Positions 14,601-29,600 of a DNA stretch of 34,643 bases are shown piece by piece. The DNA comes from Youngiibacter fragilis 232.1. GTDB taxonomy: Bacteria; Bacillota; Clostridia; Clostridiales; Clostridiaceae. The stretch's first letter is position 1. The number at the start of each line of letters is the position of its first letter. The position numbers and the translations under genes are program-made. The stretch lies in contig NZ_AXUN02000222.1 in the NCBI RefSeq assembly GCF_000495435.3, positions 1 through 34,643 of the forward strand, written 5' to 3'. Under the pieces are notes generated by a model. It was not told the DNA's origin, searched no databases, and worked only from the letters and a program-made list of their open reading frames with translations.

Positions 14601-17600
14601 GGCAAAGGGTGCGAATGTAAGCATATGCGGAGCGGTATCGGTAATTGACCTGAATGGAACTGCGGAAGCATATATAGGAAGCAATGCGAAGATCAACCAG
14701 CTTACAGACACTACTTACAGGACAGGACTTCAGAAGGTATCTGTCAGTTCAATGGTTGTGAACGAGGCGATACATCTTGGCGGAAATATTGAGGTGCCTG
14801 GATTGTCAGGAGGCGGCAAGTCCCTGAAGATCAAGGGGTCTATAGGTGGAACCGGAGTTGAGGCTGAGGGCGGAGCCCTTGGAGGTACGGTAATAATAGT
14901 AGGATATGACAACGTGTCGACAGCGATAATTGAGGACGGAGTTGTGCTATACGCAGATGCGCTTGATGTTTCGGCTGATACGAGCTCCTTCAGCTTCTCG
15001 TTCTCTGCATCAGGCGGAACTGCAGGAACTTTCGCATTCAACGGCACCTTCTCCATAATCGACATCAACAACAAGACGTGGGCGGGCATAGAGAACGGCG
15101 CAAGGATAGTCATCGGGGATTACGGTACTCCAAAGACAGAGTCTGTATTAAGGATCCATGCCAAGGATACAAGCTTCATCATAAACCTTACGGGCGGTAT
15201 CGCAACATCAAACAGCATAGGCATAGGGGCGTCAATAGCAATTGATGAGATTACCAGGGATACAAGAGCTTTCATAGGGAACGAGCTGCTTTCTGCAACG
15301 TCTGATGGAAAGCCTGGAGAAGCGGAGTTCACGGTAATCGCAAACGGACCTGTCACCATAGAGGCGAAGAACGACGGATTCATATTCTCACTGGCACTCG
15401 CCGCGGCTGTAGTCAAGGAGAAGACGCCTGATCCGAACAAGCCTGCAGAGCCAAAGAGCGAGAGCAAGTTCGGACTGGGTATATCGGCTGAGGTTGTCAT
15501 AAATGAGATGGGTGACACTGCGGTTGCGTTTATACATGATGCTTCGCTCAAAGGAGTCTCACTTGCAATGAAGGCCGGTAACAGGACGCTCATCATCGGT
15601 GCTGGAGGATCGATGTCGATAGTCACCACTAAGGGAACGTCAGTAGGATTGGCAGGGTCGTTTGCCTATAATGACATAACAAACGTAACCAAGTCGCTGA
15701 CGGACAACTCCAATGTCGTGCTTACAGGAAGCTATGATTCAAGCGCCGACGGAAGCGAGAGGATAATTTCTATCTGCGCCAGCGGTTCAGCGTCCACAAG
15801 CTCGAACAGCGCAAGCATTGCAGGGCAGGTAAGCATCAACACCATAGGAAGTCAGACGGCAGCGTCGATAATCAACCTTTCAGATATATCTGCAAACAAT
15901 GTTATTCTGATGAGCAAGGACAATTCGCTGATTTTCTCGATTGCGGGGGCTCTGGCATACGGTGGCAAGGGAGGAGTAGGAGTATCCATTGCGTTCAATG
16001 ACGTACCGGCTCTTGGAGGGAGAAATTACACGGCAGCTACAATCGAAGCATCGGATGTCAAGGCCGCGGGCTTCCTTGACATAGATGCGGAGACGAAGGG
16101 GAAGATCATAGCGATAACCGCCGCGCTTGGTGCAAGCAAGGAAGGCATGGCAGGTGCCCTGTCAGTTTCAGTAAACACTATCATCGGGGATACGAAGGTG
16201 TTTGTTAGCGGGAAGAAGACACTGGGTCAGGATATTGAAGGCGCTGTGACAATGGATGCCATAGATGACTCTTACATATTCTCACTGGCAGGATCGCTTG
16301 CAGCATCTGACAAGGCTTCGTTTGGTATCGCATTGTCATATAACGAGATAGATAAGGTCGTCACTGCGTATTTGCTTGATACGAAGCTTGATGCAGCTTC
16401 ACTTGCGATGAAGTCTTCGTCTGATGCCACAATAGTCAACATAACAGCTGGCGGTGCGGTAGCGAAGACTCTGGCTGCAGGAGGATCCGTATCAGTAAAC
16501 AACATCGGGGCAGACACTGAGACGTATATCAGGAATTCGGAAGTAGGTACATTGAACAGCATCACACTTGAGGCGAAGGACGACCTGAAGATAGGAGCGA
16601 TAGCAGGAACGGTTGCAGGAGCAGGAAAGGCGGCTTTCGGATTAGCGATTGCCACGAACAACATAGGGTCAGCTGACAAGCCGACAAACACCAGGAGCTA
16701 CATAGAGAATTCAAAGGTTGTTTCAACAGGTGGCGGACTTACAGTCAGTGCCATCGCGACTTCGGTCATAAAGAACCTGACAGGAGCAGGAACCATAGCA
16801 GGGGACGCAGGTATCAGCGGAGCTGCTTCAATAAACAACATCTATTCACTTATTGAAGCGTTCATCAAGGACTGCGGGACAACAGAGAGATACGTACGGG
16901 TCATGGGCGACCTGATCCTGAAGGCAGAAGACCACTCCACAGTAAGTATAATATCAGCGACACTTGCAGTATCAGGAAAGGTTTCAGCAGGCGCAGCAGT
17001 GGGAACGGTAAATATCGGCACACTGGCAAAGCCTCATGTCATAAGCGCGAACATCGACAATTCAAAGGCCGAATCAACAGGCGGCAAGGCGGAGCTTACG
17101 GCGAAGGCGGATGCAGTGATCTTCAACTTCACTGCTGGTATTGCAGTAGGCGGAAATGCAGGTGCACAGGGTTCAGTATCGGTTAATAATGTAAGGACGA
17201 ATACCGGAGCTGAGATAAGGAACAATTCCGTAGTGAATGCCAGGACCGGAGTCAGCCTTAAGGCTCATGCAAGCAACAGGGATTCCATACCATCGAGTGC
17301 AGTGACAGCGGGAGAACAGGATGGAAACACCGGATCACTTGACATGGAATCAGACGATGATTCGGAGGATGACCGGCGTATAACCACAATACAGTCACTT
17401 GCGGGAGCAGTTGCAGGGGGAGGCTCAGGAAGCATAGGAGCAGCGGTTGCAACAAATGATGTAAGGATGAACGTCAATGCAGCTGTAGTATCCTCGACTG
17501 TAACTTCTTCAGATGGACAGATCAGTATCGAGGCCATCTCTGAAGCATCTATCGAGACACTGTCAGCAGCCATTGTCGTCTCTAACTATGTATCGGTTGC

Positions 17601-20600
17601 AGCAGGTGTATCGCTCAACAAGATTGAAAATGACACGAATGCCTATATCAAGGACAGCACCGTAACTGCAAACTATGTTGAGAATGACCCTCAGAAGGTA
17701 TCAGGAGTGCTGCTTGTTGCGAAGGATACCTCAAGCATAATTGCTGTAGCCGGACAGGTTAACGTGGCGGTATCGGGCGGAGGACTCGGAGCAGCCGCAG
17801 CCTTCAATGAGATTTCAAATGAAGTAAGGTCACATGTCGAAAACTCCACCATAACATCAAAGAGCAGCCTGTTACTTGTTGCGGATTCTGATTCTGAAAT
17901 CAAGGCTATAGCAGCAGGCGGAGGCTTCGGGCTTTATGTCAGCCTTACCGGATCCGTTGCGAAGAACACCATAGCGAACAGCGTATTTGCCAGCATATAC
18001 AGTTCAACAGTTACCGCTGACAAGGGCGTATACCTTGATTCAGTCAACTCATCAAGCATATCGGCACTGGCAGGGGCACTCAGTACCTCAGCGTATGCAG
18101 CTATAGGCGGATCAGTCGCGATAAACAATATCGGGTGCAGATCGGCAGAGGCTGATGACGGATATGTGGAAAATGACAACTCCAATGACAATGGCACAAA
18201 GGTAACGCTAAGTGACATAGCGACTGTCGGAACGAAGAGCTGGATAGAGAATTCCAGGATAATATCCGGAAGTATCGTGAAACTGCATGCATCCACCGAT
18301 TCGATGATTAAGAGCATATCGGCAGCTGGCGGCGGAGCTTTAGTTGCGGTGAACGGGTCCATATCCATGAACAACATCTATATGGATACTGAAAGCTATA
18401 TCAAGGGCTGCATCGATACGCTAGACCCTGCAGTGAAGCTTGTAAGATCGGAGAATGACATCTGGATCGAGGCATACGATAATTCAGCGGTAAGCGCTAT
18501 TGCTGGAAATGTCTCAATAGGTGCAGTAGGTGCAGGTGCGGCGGTAAGCACAGTGAACATCGGTGACGGGACCCATGTCAACAGGACAAGGGCATACATA
18601 GACAGCTCAAGCGTCACATCAGTAAACGGATCGATAAACCTGAAGGCCCTGACCAATTCCTTCATATTCAACATTGCGGCGGGAGTAAGCATCGGCGGAA
18701 CGGGAATCCAGGGGTCTGTAGCTGTTAACAACGTTACCGCCAGGACTTCGGCAGAGATAGTAAACGGGTCAAAGGTGACGGCAGAGAACAGCGTAACTCT
18801 TATGGCCCTGATTGAAAAGAGGGAGACGATCCCGGCATCAATGCTTCAGGCTGATGGTGGAGAAGAGATGGTCTCAAGCTTCGACGGAAACGCAGATGAC
18901 GATGACGGGACTGATGAGAAGAAGGAGACATCACACTCGCTGAAGACCATACAATCTATCGCGGGCAGTGTTGCAGGCGGTGGTTCAGCAGGACTCGGTG
19001 CTTCAGTTGCAACAAACAACGTGAAGAACACAGTGGAAGCTTCAATAACCAAGTCAGTCGTGAAGTCAATTGCCGGCAACGTCATACTTGAAGCCAAGTC
19101 AGAGGCAAGCATAGAGACAGTGTCTGCAGCGATTGCAGGCGGAGGAAGCTATGCATTAGCAGCTGCCGTATCGCTCAACTGGATAAGGAACAGCATTTCA
19201 GCATTTGTTTCGGACAGCAGGGTAACCTCAGAGAACGCGTCTGCATATGTAAATGGGGGTACGGTACCTGGAATAACGATCAGTGCCAAGGATACCTCGG
19301 TAATAAGGTCTGTTGCCGGGCAGGTAAGCATCGGAGGTTCCGCGCTGGGAGCTGGAGCTGCATACAACGAGATCGGCAGCACTGTGAAGGCCTATGCTGA
19401 TACATCGTCAGTGCTTACTTCAAAGGGAAGCATCCTTCTGATTGCAAAGTCAGATGCAACCATAGAGACAATAGCGGCAGGAGGAAGCCTGTCATCTGGT
19501 GCATCAGTCGCTGGATCGGCTGTCATCAATATCCTCGGGAACGACACTGAAGCTTATATGGACCATTCGACGGCAGATGCGGACGGAAACGTCCATATCC
19601 TTGCTGATTCGCAGAATACCATCAATGCATTCGGTGGAGCACTCGCAGGAGGAGCTATTGGAGTCGGTGCGGTTGCAGTTGTCAATGATGTGGAGAACAC
19701 AACACTTGCCTATAGCTCGCATTCTGACATTAAGGCCAGGGGCAAAAAGGAAGAACTTGACGTCAAGTCATGGGATGAATCTGGAGCAGAGAGCCTCGTG
19801 AAGGCAAAGGGTCTGTTCATAGTTGCCGACTGTGATGACAAGGTCACCGTATATTCGGGATCTGTTTCAATCGCAGCAGGAGCCCTTTCCGGACAGCTTT
19901 CAGTAACTGTTGTCAGTGATACGACGAAGGCGTATATTGTGGCATCCACGATCAACAGTCTGTCTGAGCCTGGCATGTGGGTAAAGGTAAAGGCCCATCA
20001 GGGTACGGACGTGGATGTCAGGGCCGGAGGGCTTACAATCGGCACTGTAGCTGTAGGAGCTGCGGTAGACCATACGAACATAAAGAACACAACATATGCT
20101 TACATAGACAAGGATAGTGTCACAAGGTCCGCAGTACACGGACAGGACATCGAGGTCACCACAGACACCCTTGAAGATGTCGATGTTGTGGTTGCAGGCG
20201 TGTCATTATCTGCATCGATGTACATATCAGTATCGGTATCTGGTTCGGTTTCAGTAGCACTCGTTGATTGTGACAACAGAGCTTATGTCGCCGATTCTGA
20301 TGTGACTGCACTTGATAAGCTGTCAATACTCGCGAATGATGTTGCCAATGTCAGTTCAACCTCATATCTCCTCGCTGCGTCAACCTTCGCGGGAGCTGGC
20401 GGCACAGTATCAGTGAATACTTTAAAGAGTTCAACCATAGCCGAGTCTAAGGGTGGTAACCTCAAGGCTTACGGAGCAATGGAAATCAGAGCTGCGGCAA
20501 GCGATAAGGTCGTGACAGTATTGGGGACAATGGGTGTCGGAGGAGCGGCAGGACTTGCAGGAGCCGTATCGGTCAACACCATAGAAACAACGACCGAGGC

Positions 20601-23600
20601 AAATGTCATGAAGGGTGCTACAAAAGCCCTGATCAACAAGGATCATACAGGCACGTCACTTCAGACGGTAAAGGTTTCAGCTACGAATACCTCAACAATT
20701 GACGGAAAGGGAGGTTCGCTTGGAGCTGGTATAGGAGCAGGAATTGGAGCGACAGTTGATGTCGCTGCAATCAGGAACAGGGTAGTTGCAAGTGTGGGAC
20801 TTGAAACAGAGATTTATGCATCCGGAGATATTACAATCGAAGCCATTTCAACGAAGCATATCTACTCAAAGGTATCTTCCATGGCTGGAGGACTTCTTGG
20901 AGTAAGCGGAGCGGTATCTGTGATAAGCATCGGCGAAGCTATGGACGAGACTGCCGGTGATGAGTTTGCGATCACCAACAAAGATGGTGACAGCCTCATG
21001 ACCCAGGTATCAGGAGATACAAAGATAGGGTCAATGGGATTAGGAAGCGACGGCACATCGATAAGGGCAGGCTCCATGCTCAGTACGATGGAGGAGCCTG
21101 ACATAGCGGCTTTAGTCGGAACAGCTGCCAATACCGAAGGAAAGGTGACCGCAGCATTCATAGAAGCTGCAGCGTCATCAGCTGGCAGAGTGGTTGTAAA
21201 GGCAGGCGGAAAGCTGACAGTCAAGGCAGACAGCATCGTATCCATTGAAGCTTCCATGGACAACCTGGCACTCGGTGCATATGGAATAGGAGCGGTCGTA
21301 GCGGCAGTAAGGACCAACGAAAGGACAAGTGCCTTCATAGGAGACTATGCGGATATACTCGCAGGAAGCCTGCTGATCATGGCGGAATCGGATGAATCTG
21401 CACTTGCAGAAGGAAAAGCGGCAACAGGAGGATTCCTTGTCGGGATAACTGCCAACATCGCAGATGTTTCGATAAAGCCAACAGTCAAGGCTTATATAGG
21501 AAGCAATGCATATGTGTTCTCCAAGGGTGATGCGGAGATAGCTGCAATTGTTACGCCCAAGGCTTCTGCGGTTGTTCAGGGTACCACGGCATCGGGTGGA
21601 GTAAGCGTTGGAGTTTCCAGTTCAACAGCAAAGGCTGAACCTGATGTCAGTGCATGGATCGGGGATTACTCAAGGGTAATGGCAGGAACAATATTCCTGA
21701 ATGGAAATCCGAATCTGAAGTTCTCAAGCTCGGCGATAATGTCTGAGGAAGGGACGCTGACATTCAAGGACAACTATGTTGAGACAACAGGGACAATGAC
21801 CTTTGCCCAGGATGCGGTGAACGGGGATACCATAACAAGGTCTTCAGGAAGCTGGATAGCAGATGGCTACAAGGCTGAAGACGGCATCGTAGTCGTCAGG
21901 GGAACACAAACCACGCAGTACATCATACACTCGCTGACGGCAGAAACACTTACTTTAGTTGAAAAAGGCGCGGTAGCGGCAGGTGCTGAAGATAACGTCA
22001 AGGTCTATTCGGACAGGCCGGACACCATAACAAGAAGCGTCGGCAGCTGGGGGACCGATGGATTCGAAGCCGGGCAGGCAATTGTGGTTGCTGGGTCATC
22101 GCTTAACAACGGGGCCTATGAGATCAGGGAAGTCACTGAAACAGAGCTTATCCTCATGCAGAACTACGGACTCAAGTACGAGGTAAATGCGGGAGCATCG
22201 GTGACAGCGGACACGAACGACAGGATAAGAAGAGGCTCAGGAAACTGGTATGGCGACGGCTTCAGGGCAGGTCAGGAGATAAGGGTATCGGGAACTGCAT
22301 CAAACGATGGGACATATATCATCGAATCAGTATCATCGGATGGCAAGTACCTTGTGCTTCAATCGAAGGACAGGCTTACAGTTGAGGTAACCGCAGCGGC
22401 TGCATTTGTGGTAGTCGATCCAGAAGAAATAAAGCCTCAGCTTACTGTAAGCGCGATAGTACTGTTACCGGACAATGGAAGCGGCATTACGGCAAACGCT
22501 GACGCCAAGGCAAGCAGCGGAGCTCTTCTGATCGGTGTCTCAAGCACAGATGCACTGGCATCGACGACCAGCTTGGTTAATGCCTATACAGGAACCGGAG
22601 TAAGGGTCGATGCTGCAGGGATAGCTGAAATCAATGCCTATGCATATACCAGCCAGAAGGCCATAGGCACCTCCAATACCGGAGGTATTGTGGCAAAAGG
22701 CGGAAACACTGCAAGGGCGGAGTCAACTGGTACGATCAGTGCATACACTGGAACCGGACTCAGGATAGCTGCGGACGAACTGAGGATAACCGCTTTCGGA
22801 GACGAGAAGAACCTTTCTGATTCAACAGCCGGAACAGGAGGACTTGTGGCCGGGTCAGCTGCAAAGGCAGAGACTTCAAGCACAAGCACTACCAGGGCGG
22901 AGATAGGAAACAGCGCTGAAAGGATCAGCCTCATAGGGCTTCTCATCTATGCTGACCATACATCAAGGTTTGACGGAAAGGTGGACAGCACAAGCGCATC
23001 CCTTTTAGGTTTCAGCGGAGCAGAGGCCATAAACAGCGTGAATGCAGGGGTAACCATTAAGATAGGTGACGTCACCATACCTGCATACAACATAGTTGCA
23101 ACAGCCATAAACAGCTCTTCCAAAGATTACATAGGCGGATCGTACAATGCGTGGTCAGGGTCCGGCGGAGGCCTTGTGGATGTTCCGGCAACCAGAAGCC
23201 TGAGCACCATAATCCACACCACTGGAATCGAGGTAGCTGATGGAGCAAGCCTGGAGGTAATTGGTGACAAGTATTATCCGGGAAGCCTGGCACTTTCAGC
23301 GCTTAACAGCGTATACGCGAGAGACAAGGTAAGGCTTGTAAGCAGTGGAGCAATAGCACTTGCCAAGGCAAGCTCGAAGGTCGAGACAATTGCGCTGACT
23401 GCATATGTGACTGTAGGGAATGCTGACCTGAAGAGCGTAGGGGACATTGACCTTTCTGCAAGGACAATGGCTGACATGATTACTGACACATTCGTGCACA
23501 CATCAGGTGGAGCAGGTGCCGCACAGGGAGATTCCAGGTCCTTTGTCAAAGCGGTTAACACAATAACGCTTAACAGCGGGGCTGACCTCTTCTCAGAAGG

Positions 23601-26600
23601 AGAAGTCAATCTGCTTGCTGGAGCTAACAGCAGCGGAGAAGTAAATACCTATAACCTGAAGTCAATGACATACCTTGAGAACTATACGGCATTTCCTGTA
23701 AATACGAATCCTGATGCGGTAGCTGGCTTCGACCAGACAAACAACGTCACGGTGAATTCCGGAGCGCTGGTAAAGGCTGTGAAGGATGCGAACCTTATTG
23801 GTGAGACAGGCATTACGATACTTGAGAGCCGTGGAACAGGTAAGGATTACTACAGGAGCGCGATAGGAGCTGAGATACGCTATGAGAGCACACCTATGGC
23901 AAGTACCGGAACGATCAGGGCAGACGGAGAGATCCATGTTGGAATCAGGAACAAGCAGAGGTTAATATTTGACTCGGAAGGGAATGTCACTGAAAAGTCC
24001 GACGGGATCACATTCACAAAGACAAGGGAGCTTCTCTCAGCAAGCATCATCGCTGAGCTTGAAAGGCTGCAGCTCCTTAAGGAGCAGTATGCCGGAACTG
24101 AAGCAGGGTCAGCGTTCGCGCAGGAGCTTGACTTCAGGCTTGCAGAGCTGACCCAGCAGGGCTACACGGTGGTAATCACAACAAGTGGCAGCTATACCTA
24201 TTACTCTATCGACCTTGATGTCTATGTGGACGTAATAAGGGTTGATGACATCTGGGCACAGTCGTCGAACATCAACGTTATCGGGACAAGCTTCATTGGT
24301 ACAGGAAAGCTCTCTGCACCTGGGGATGCTGAGATAATCATTCAGAATTCAGGTCCTGCATTCCTCATAGTGAACAGGCTTACTATTCCTGAGACTGAGG
24401 GCGGATACATAAGGTTCAACGGAACTAATGTGACTGGCACGACGCCGGCAGAATTCAACCTGAACCTCAACAACCTGAACAGGATCAAGGCAGCGGCATT
24501 CACAGCGGTAACAAGCAATGCTACATCGGCGGCTCCGAAGATCAATGTGGTGAGTTCCTACAACGGGTCCCTCAGGAAGCCTGACATAACGCTCCTGGGG
24601 ACAATAAGCAACATAGGTGTTCCTCCGAGATTCGGTGATGTGCTTATAACCAGCACCGGAAGCGTATACGTAAGGTCAGACATCAATGCAGGGACACTTA
24701 ACATAAGTGCTTCAGCAAGCATGGTGCAGAGCTACAAGGATACGTTCATAAATGTCGGGGGAGAGGTAAGGGTCCATTACAGCAGCATGGCGACGCGTCA
24801 GCAGAACATAACAAACTCAAGGCTTGCAAATATGCTGATACCGATAAGCTATCCTCAGGGATACGCTGCAGACTCTCCTGAAAGGACGATAATGAACAGT
24901 CTCCTTGCAGGGATACTTTCAGTTGCGAACAGGCAGGACGCTAAGCTCAGCGAGCTCAGGGCAGCGAACATATTCATAGCTGCAAGGTACCTGAACGTCA
25001 ACGGGCTCATCGAGGCGGGACACGCGACACAGAGCGCTTACCTTGCAGGATCGATAGATGCCAAGATCCAAACCTACAAGAACGGCGGGCTCCTGTCAAG
25101 GAACTACCTTGATTACCCGCTGGTGCAGATTTCGGACATGAAGTTCTACTATGATCCGGTGAATGACAGGATACTTCTTGATGATGTCAGTGTCAGAGGC
25201 GGATACGTGGAACTGTTCGGTCAGATAATATCAACAGGTACTGGAAGGATCAAGGCGCTTGACGGCTTCGGAACAATCAGCGTCGTGAACGAAACTCTAT
25301 ACAGTCTGGCGATAAAGGCACTTGATGTAGGAATAGGAAGCCACGGAACCATCAAGATAACGGACACGTCGAAACAGACCAAGATTGGCGGTTACACTTA
25401 CTACCAGATCACCAAGTACACAAGGGCATACGACACAGGAACAGGCAAGTACACAGTCACAGTAAAGACGTGGTGGTCGAATACCAGTGAGGACGCAGCG
25501 ACAACAGTCATTACGAACATCGCAGATGCAAGTACAACAAGCTATCAGCCAACTGTCGGATACAGGTATGTATATGTGCTCGGCCAGGATTCAGGAATAA
25601 AGGAAACCTACACATACGCCACATCATCCTGGGCAGGGATAGACTGGCTGGCAAAGGACCCTGGATCTCTGTACAGCTACGTTTACCAGACTTACGGGAC
25701 TCCGGTTCCGCTGGAAAACGGCGAATATCTGGATTTTGACACGGCAAACAGCAGCGTACCGTACATGTACTGGTATGAGTCGATCACCCAGAGTTCAAGG
25801 ATTGAGGTATCGAGAAGACAATGGACAACGTCCGGAGGATTCCTGGGGCTCAAGAAGACATACTGGACTGAGGTTATTTACAGGACATACGTGAAGAACG
25901 TCCACTATAACAGCGTAAAGGCGGATTACCCGATAGCCATAGAGTTTGCAGGCGGCCTTGCAGGAAACATAAGCATAGTGTCTGATGAGGATATTGTGAT
26001 CATGGGACCTGTGACCAATGTGCTTGGAACAACAAAGCTGGAAGCAGGTGGAAGCATAACACAGACATCAACCACGGCGATAGCATCCAGGGATATTGAG
26101 CTTCTGGCCGGAACCGGAATAGGAAACGGGCAGAGCGTACATGTTGAGCTTAAGGGTGGAAACCTGAAGGCCGTAACGGACGAGGGCGACATCAGCATCC
26201 TGGAAATCACGGGAACACTTAAGATTGCTGAAGTTTCAACCGGAGACGGGAAAGTATGGCTTACAGCTCAGACAGGAATTGTCGCAGCATCATCGGAGAC
26301 TTTGGTGAAGGGCGACTTCATCAGCCTTAACGCAGGTTCCGGAGGCATCGGTTCAGGTACGGCTCTGAGAGTTGATACCGGTACTGAAGCTGGAAGCGGA
26401 ATGATTGCTAAGGCGGAAGGAAGCATCAACCTGAAGGAAATCGATGGGGACATGTTCATACTGGGTATTTTGTCGAAGAGTGGAAATGTAAGCATCGAAG
26501 CTGTATCTGGAAGCCTTGCGGACGGAGACGAGACGGAGAAGCAGGGTGATAATGAGGGTGTGCTGGTGGTACTGAGGGACAACGTGACTGCAGGAAACCT

Positions 26601-29600
26601 CATGGACCAGTGGACAGCGGCAGGAATAACCGCCAGCTCGGACAGCAAGTACACTCCTTCTGAGATTTCAACTCTACTAGCTTACGCGCTCCATAAGAGG
26701 CTTACGGATACTGAATACAGGTATGAGCTGGTCAACATAAGCGGTCAGGACATCACACTTAAGGCAGCGGACGGGATCGGTAACCTGAGGACCGCAAGGA
26801 TTGACTTCAATGAGGGAAAGGCACTGCTTACTGAGGAGACAATGCTGATGCTGGCAGCGGCGGAGCGAGGAGACGTCAGGTTCTATGATGCCAATGATGA
26901 TGAGGTTGCAAGTGAAAGCGCAAGTACAGCCTATATCATAATAACCATCCATGACGACCTTGACATCATATCGACAGGAAAACTGACAGTCATCGCAGGC
27001 GGTGACAGCTGCATAGGCTCTGAAGAGGACATAAGGATCATGACGATGACCGGGCAGGATACAAGGATAAGGAGCGCAAAGGGAATCCAAAGCGCACTTG
27101 GTACAGCTGGTCAGAACATAGTCTGCGGAAGCCTTGTAATTGAAGCCGGAAATGGAGACATAGGAACGGAAGCAAAGCCGATTGGAGTCACTGCAGTTTC
27201 TGCAGGTACTGAGAGGCTTGCAGCAAGGAGCAGTGGAAACATTTGGCTGAAGGGCATCGAATCAGGAGCAGATAACGGATCGTTCAACCTTGACTTCATC
27301 TATACGCCGGGTAGTGTAAATATCAATGCGGATGGATGGATAAAGGATGCGATCAGTGATGGAAATGAGAAGATAGTCGGGCAGTCACTTGTAATTTATG
27401 CAGACTCGGTTGGTGAAGCCGGAGGAACGCTCGAGACTGACCTTCTTTCCGGCAACATGGAAATCCATGCGGCAAACGGCGGCATCTACGTTGAGGAGCT
27501 TAATGGCGGCATCAACGCACTTGTCATCGGAACCAGCACTGGAGATGTAATGCTGAAGGCTGAGGGATCGATCCTTGATGTTCAGGCTGAAAATGGAACC
27601 AAGTCATCAAACATACTTGGAAGGAACATTAAACTGACAGCGACAAACGGATCAATAGGAACCGCGGGCAACCATCTTGAGATAGACTCCGCAAACGGCG
27701 GAGCAGGCAGGCTTGATGCAGATTCAAAGCTTGACATGTTCATTGACGAGCTAACCGGAAGCCTCAGCCTCGGAAAGCTAAGAAGCGACTCCAGGATATT
27801 CATATCAGCTCCTGGTGCCATAGTGAATGCAATAGGCCTTACCTCCGGCTGCAATGCTGAGGGGCTTAGCCTTAGCTTCGCAGCAGGCGGATCAGCAGGT
27901 ACGGAAGCAGCCCCGATACTTATGAAAGTATCTGAGCTTGCAGGAGATGCTGCAGGGGATGTATGGATAATCAATGACGGCGCACTGACAGTTAAAGGAA
28001 TTGAAGACGGAAAGAGAGGAATCGATGCTGACGAAAAGGTCCAGATCACGGTACGAAGCCCGTTCACACTTGAGAGCTACATCTTCAGTGCAGGAGATAC
28101 CATAATAAGGACAAATGACAGCGCATCAGGTGATGGCATCACAATAGCTGCACTTGCTGTAATAGACTCTGAGGGAAGGGTTGTCCTCCTGTCAGGAGAC
28201 GACATCCATATCCTGAAGACAAGCAAAATTGAAGCTGTCGGCGAGGTAGTGCTTTTCGGAGACTTCAATGGAGAGGGATACACAGCAGCTGCATACAGCT
28301 ATACAGGAGATCCTGACAAGGGTACAGGAGCAGCCATCGAGATACTTGAGCTTCCAAAAGCGCCTTCAATAAAGGTATATGGCGGAGACGACAATGATTC
28401 GTTCATACTTACGGTTGACGAAGCATCTGGAGCCATCAGCATGTACGGCAAGGGCGGAAGCGACAGCTTCACGATCAACAGACTGCCATCGCTAAAATCC
28501 AAAACTGATGGCATTCTTCAGGATACGCTGACACTTGACGGTGAAGGCGGAGCTGACACCTACACAATAAATATCAACAATGGTCAGGATGTCCACAACA
28601 TCATAAACGTATGGGATACTGGAACAGATTCAGGGGATGACAAAATGTACATCTTCGGAACAGAAGACCCTGATGTATTCCTGCTTAGGGAGAAGTTCAT
28701 AGCTATCCTGCATGCTGATGGTGTCGGATATACCGAATGGTTCGAGAGGATCAACTATGATAATAGGATTGAGGCTCTTGAAATCAGTACACTTGGAGGA
28801 GATGACAGGTTCTACAGCGATGACAACAGCGCGTTTACAAAGATCTACAGCGGAGCCGGAGATGACTTCTTCCAGGTAGGCCAGATGTTCGCTACTGACA
28901 GGGTGGTCGGAGATGAATCCGGTATCCTCGACGGAGACCAGATAAAGACGGTCCATACGACAAGAGGGTACCTGACACCTGGAAACAGCTTTGACATGGA
29001 GCTTTATGGTGGTGACGGGAATGATTCATTCTCCGTTTATGCCAATATGAAGCCTCTGAGACTGGAAGGGGAAGACGGCAACGACAGGTTCATACTGAGA
29101 GCGTTCGCTTTGGCAGATCCAGATGAGCCTGGTCAGGCTCTGATGAATGTAGATGCAGGGACGGGTGATGACTACATAGAGTACAACATCAATGCACCTG
29201 TGACGATCAACGGAGGCGACGGATACGACACGGTAATAGCTGTAGGAACAGAGTTTGCAGATGTCTTCATAGTGACAAGCAACGGAATATGCGGTGCAGG
29301 ACTGAACATAACAATCGAGGGAGCGGAGGAAAGCTTCGAGGCATATGGCATGGAGGGTGACGACATATTCCACGTGCAGAGCACAAGGACAGGTATGGTT
29401 ACAAGGCTTGTAGGGGGACTTGGATCCGATGTTTTCAACCTGATGGGGGATGTGACAGAACATGTTTCCAGCACAGGTGCGATACTTAAGATAGTTCCTC
29501 ACAACCTCAACACCATACAGGGACCGCTGTACTTAGAAGGTTTCAACTATGACGGAGCTCCTGATTTCACGCTTAAGAGCGGAGTGGGACTCCCGTATGA

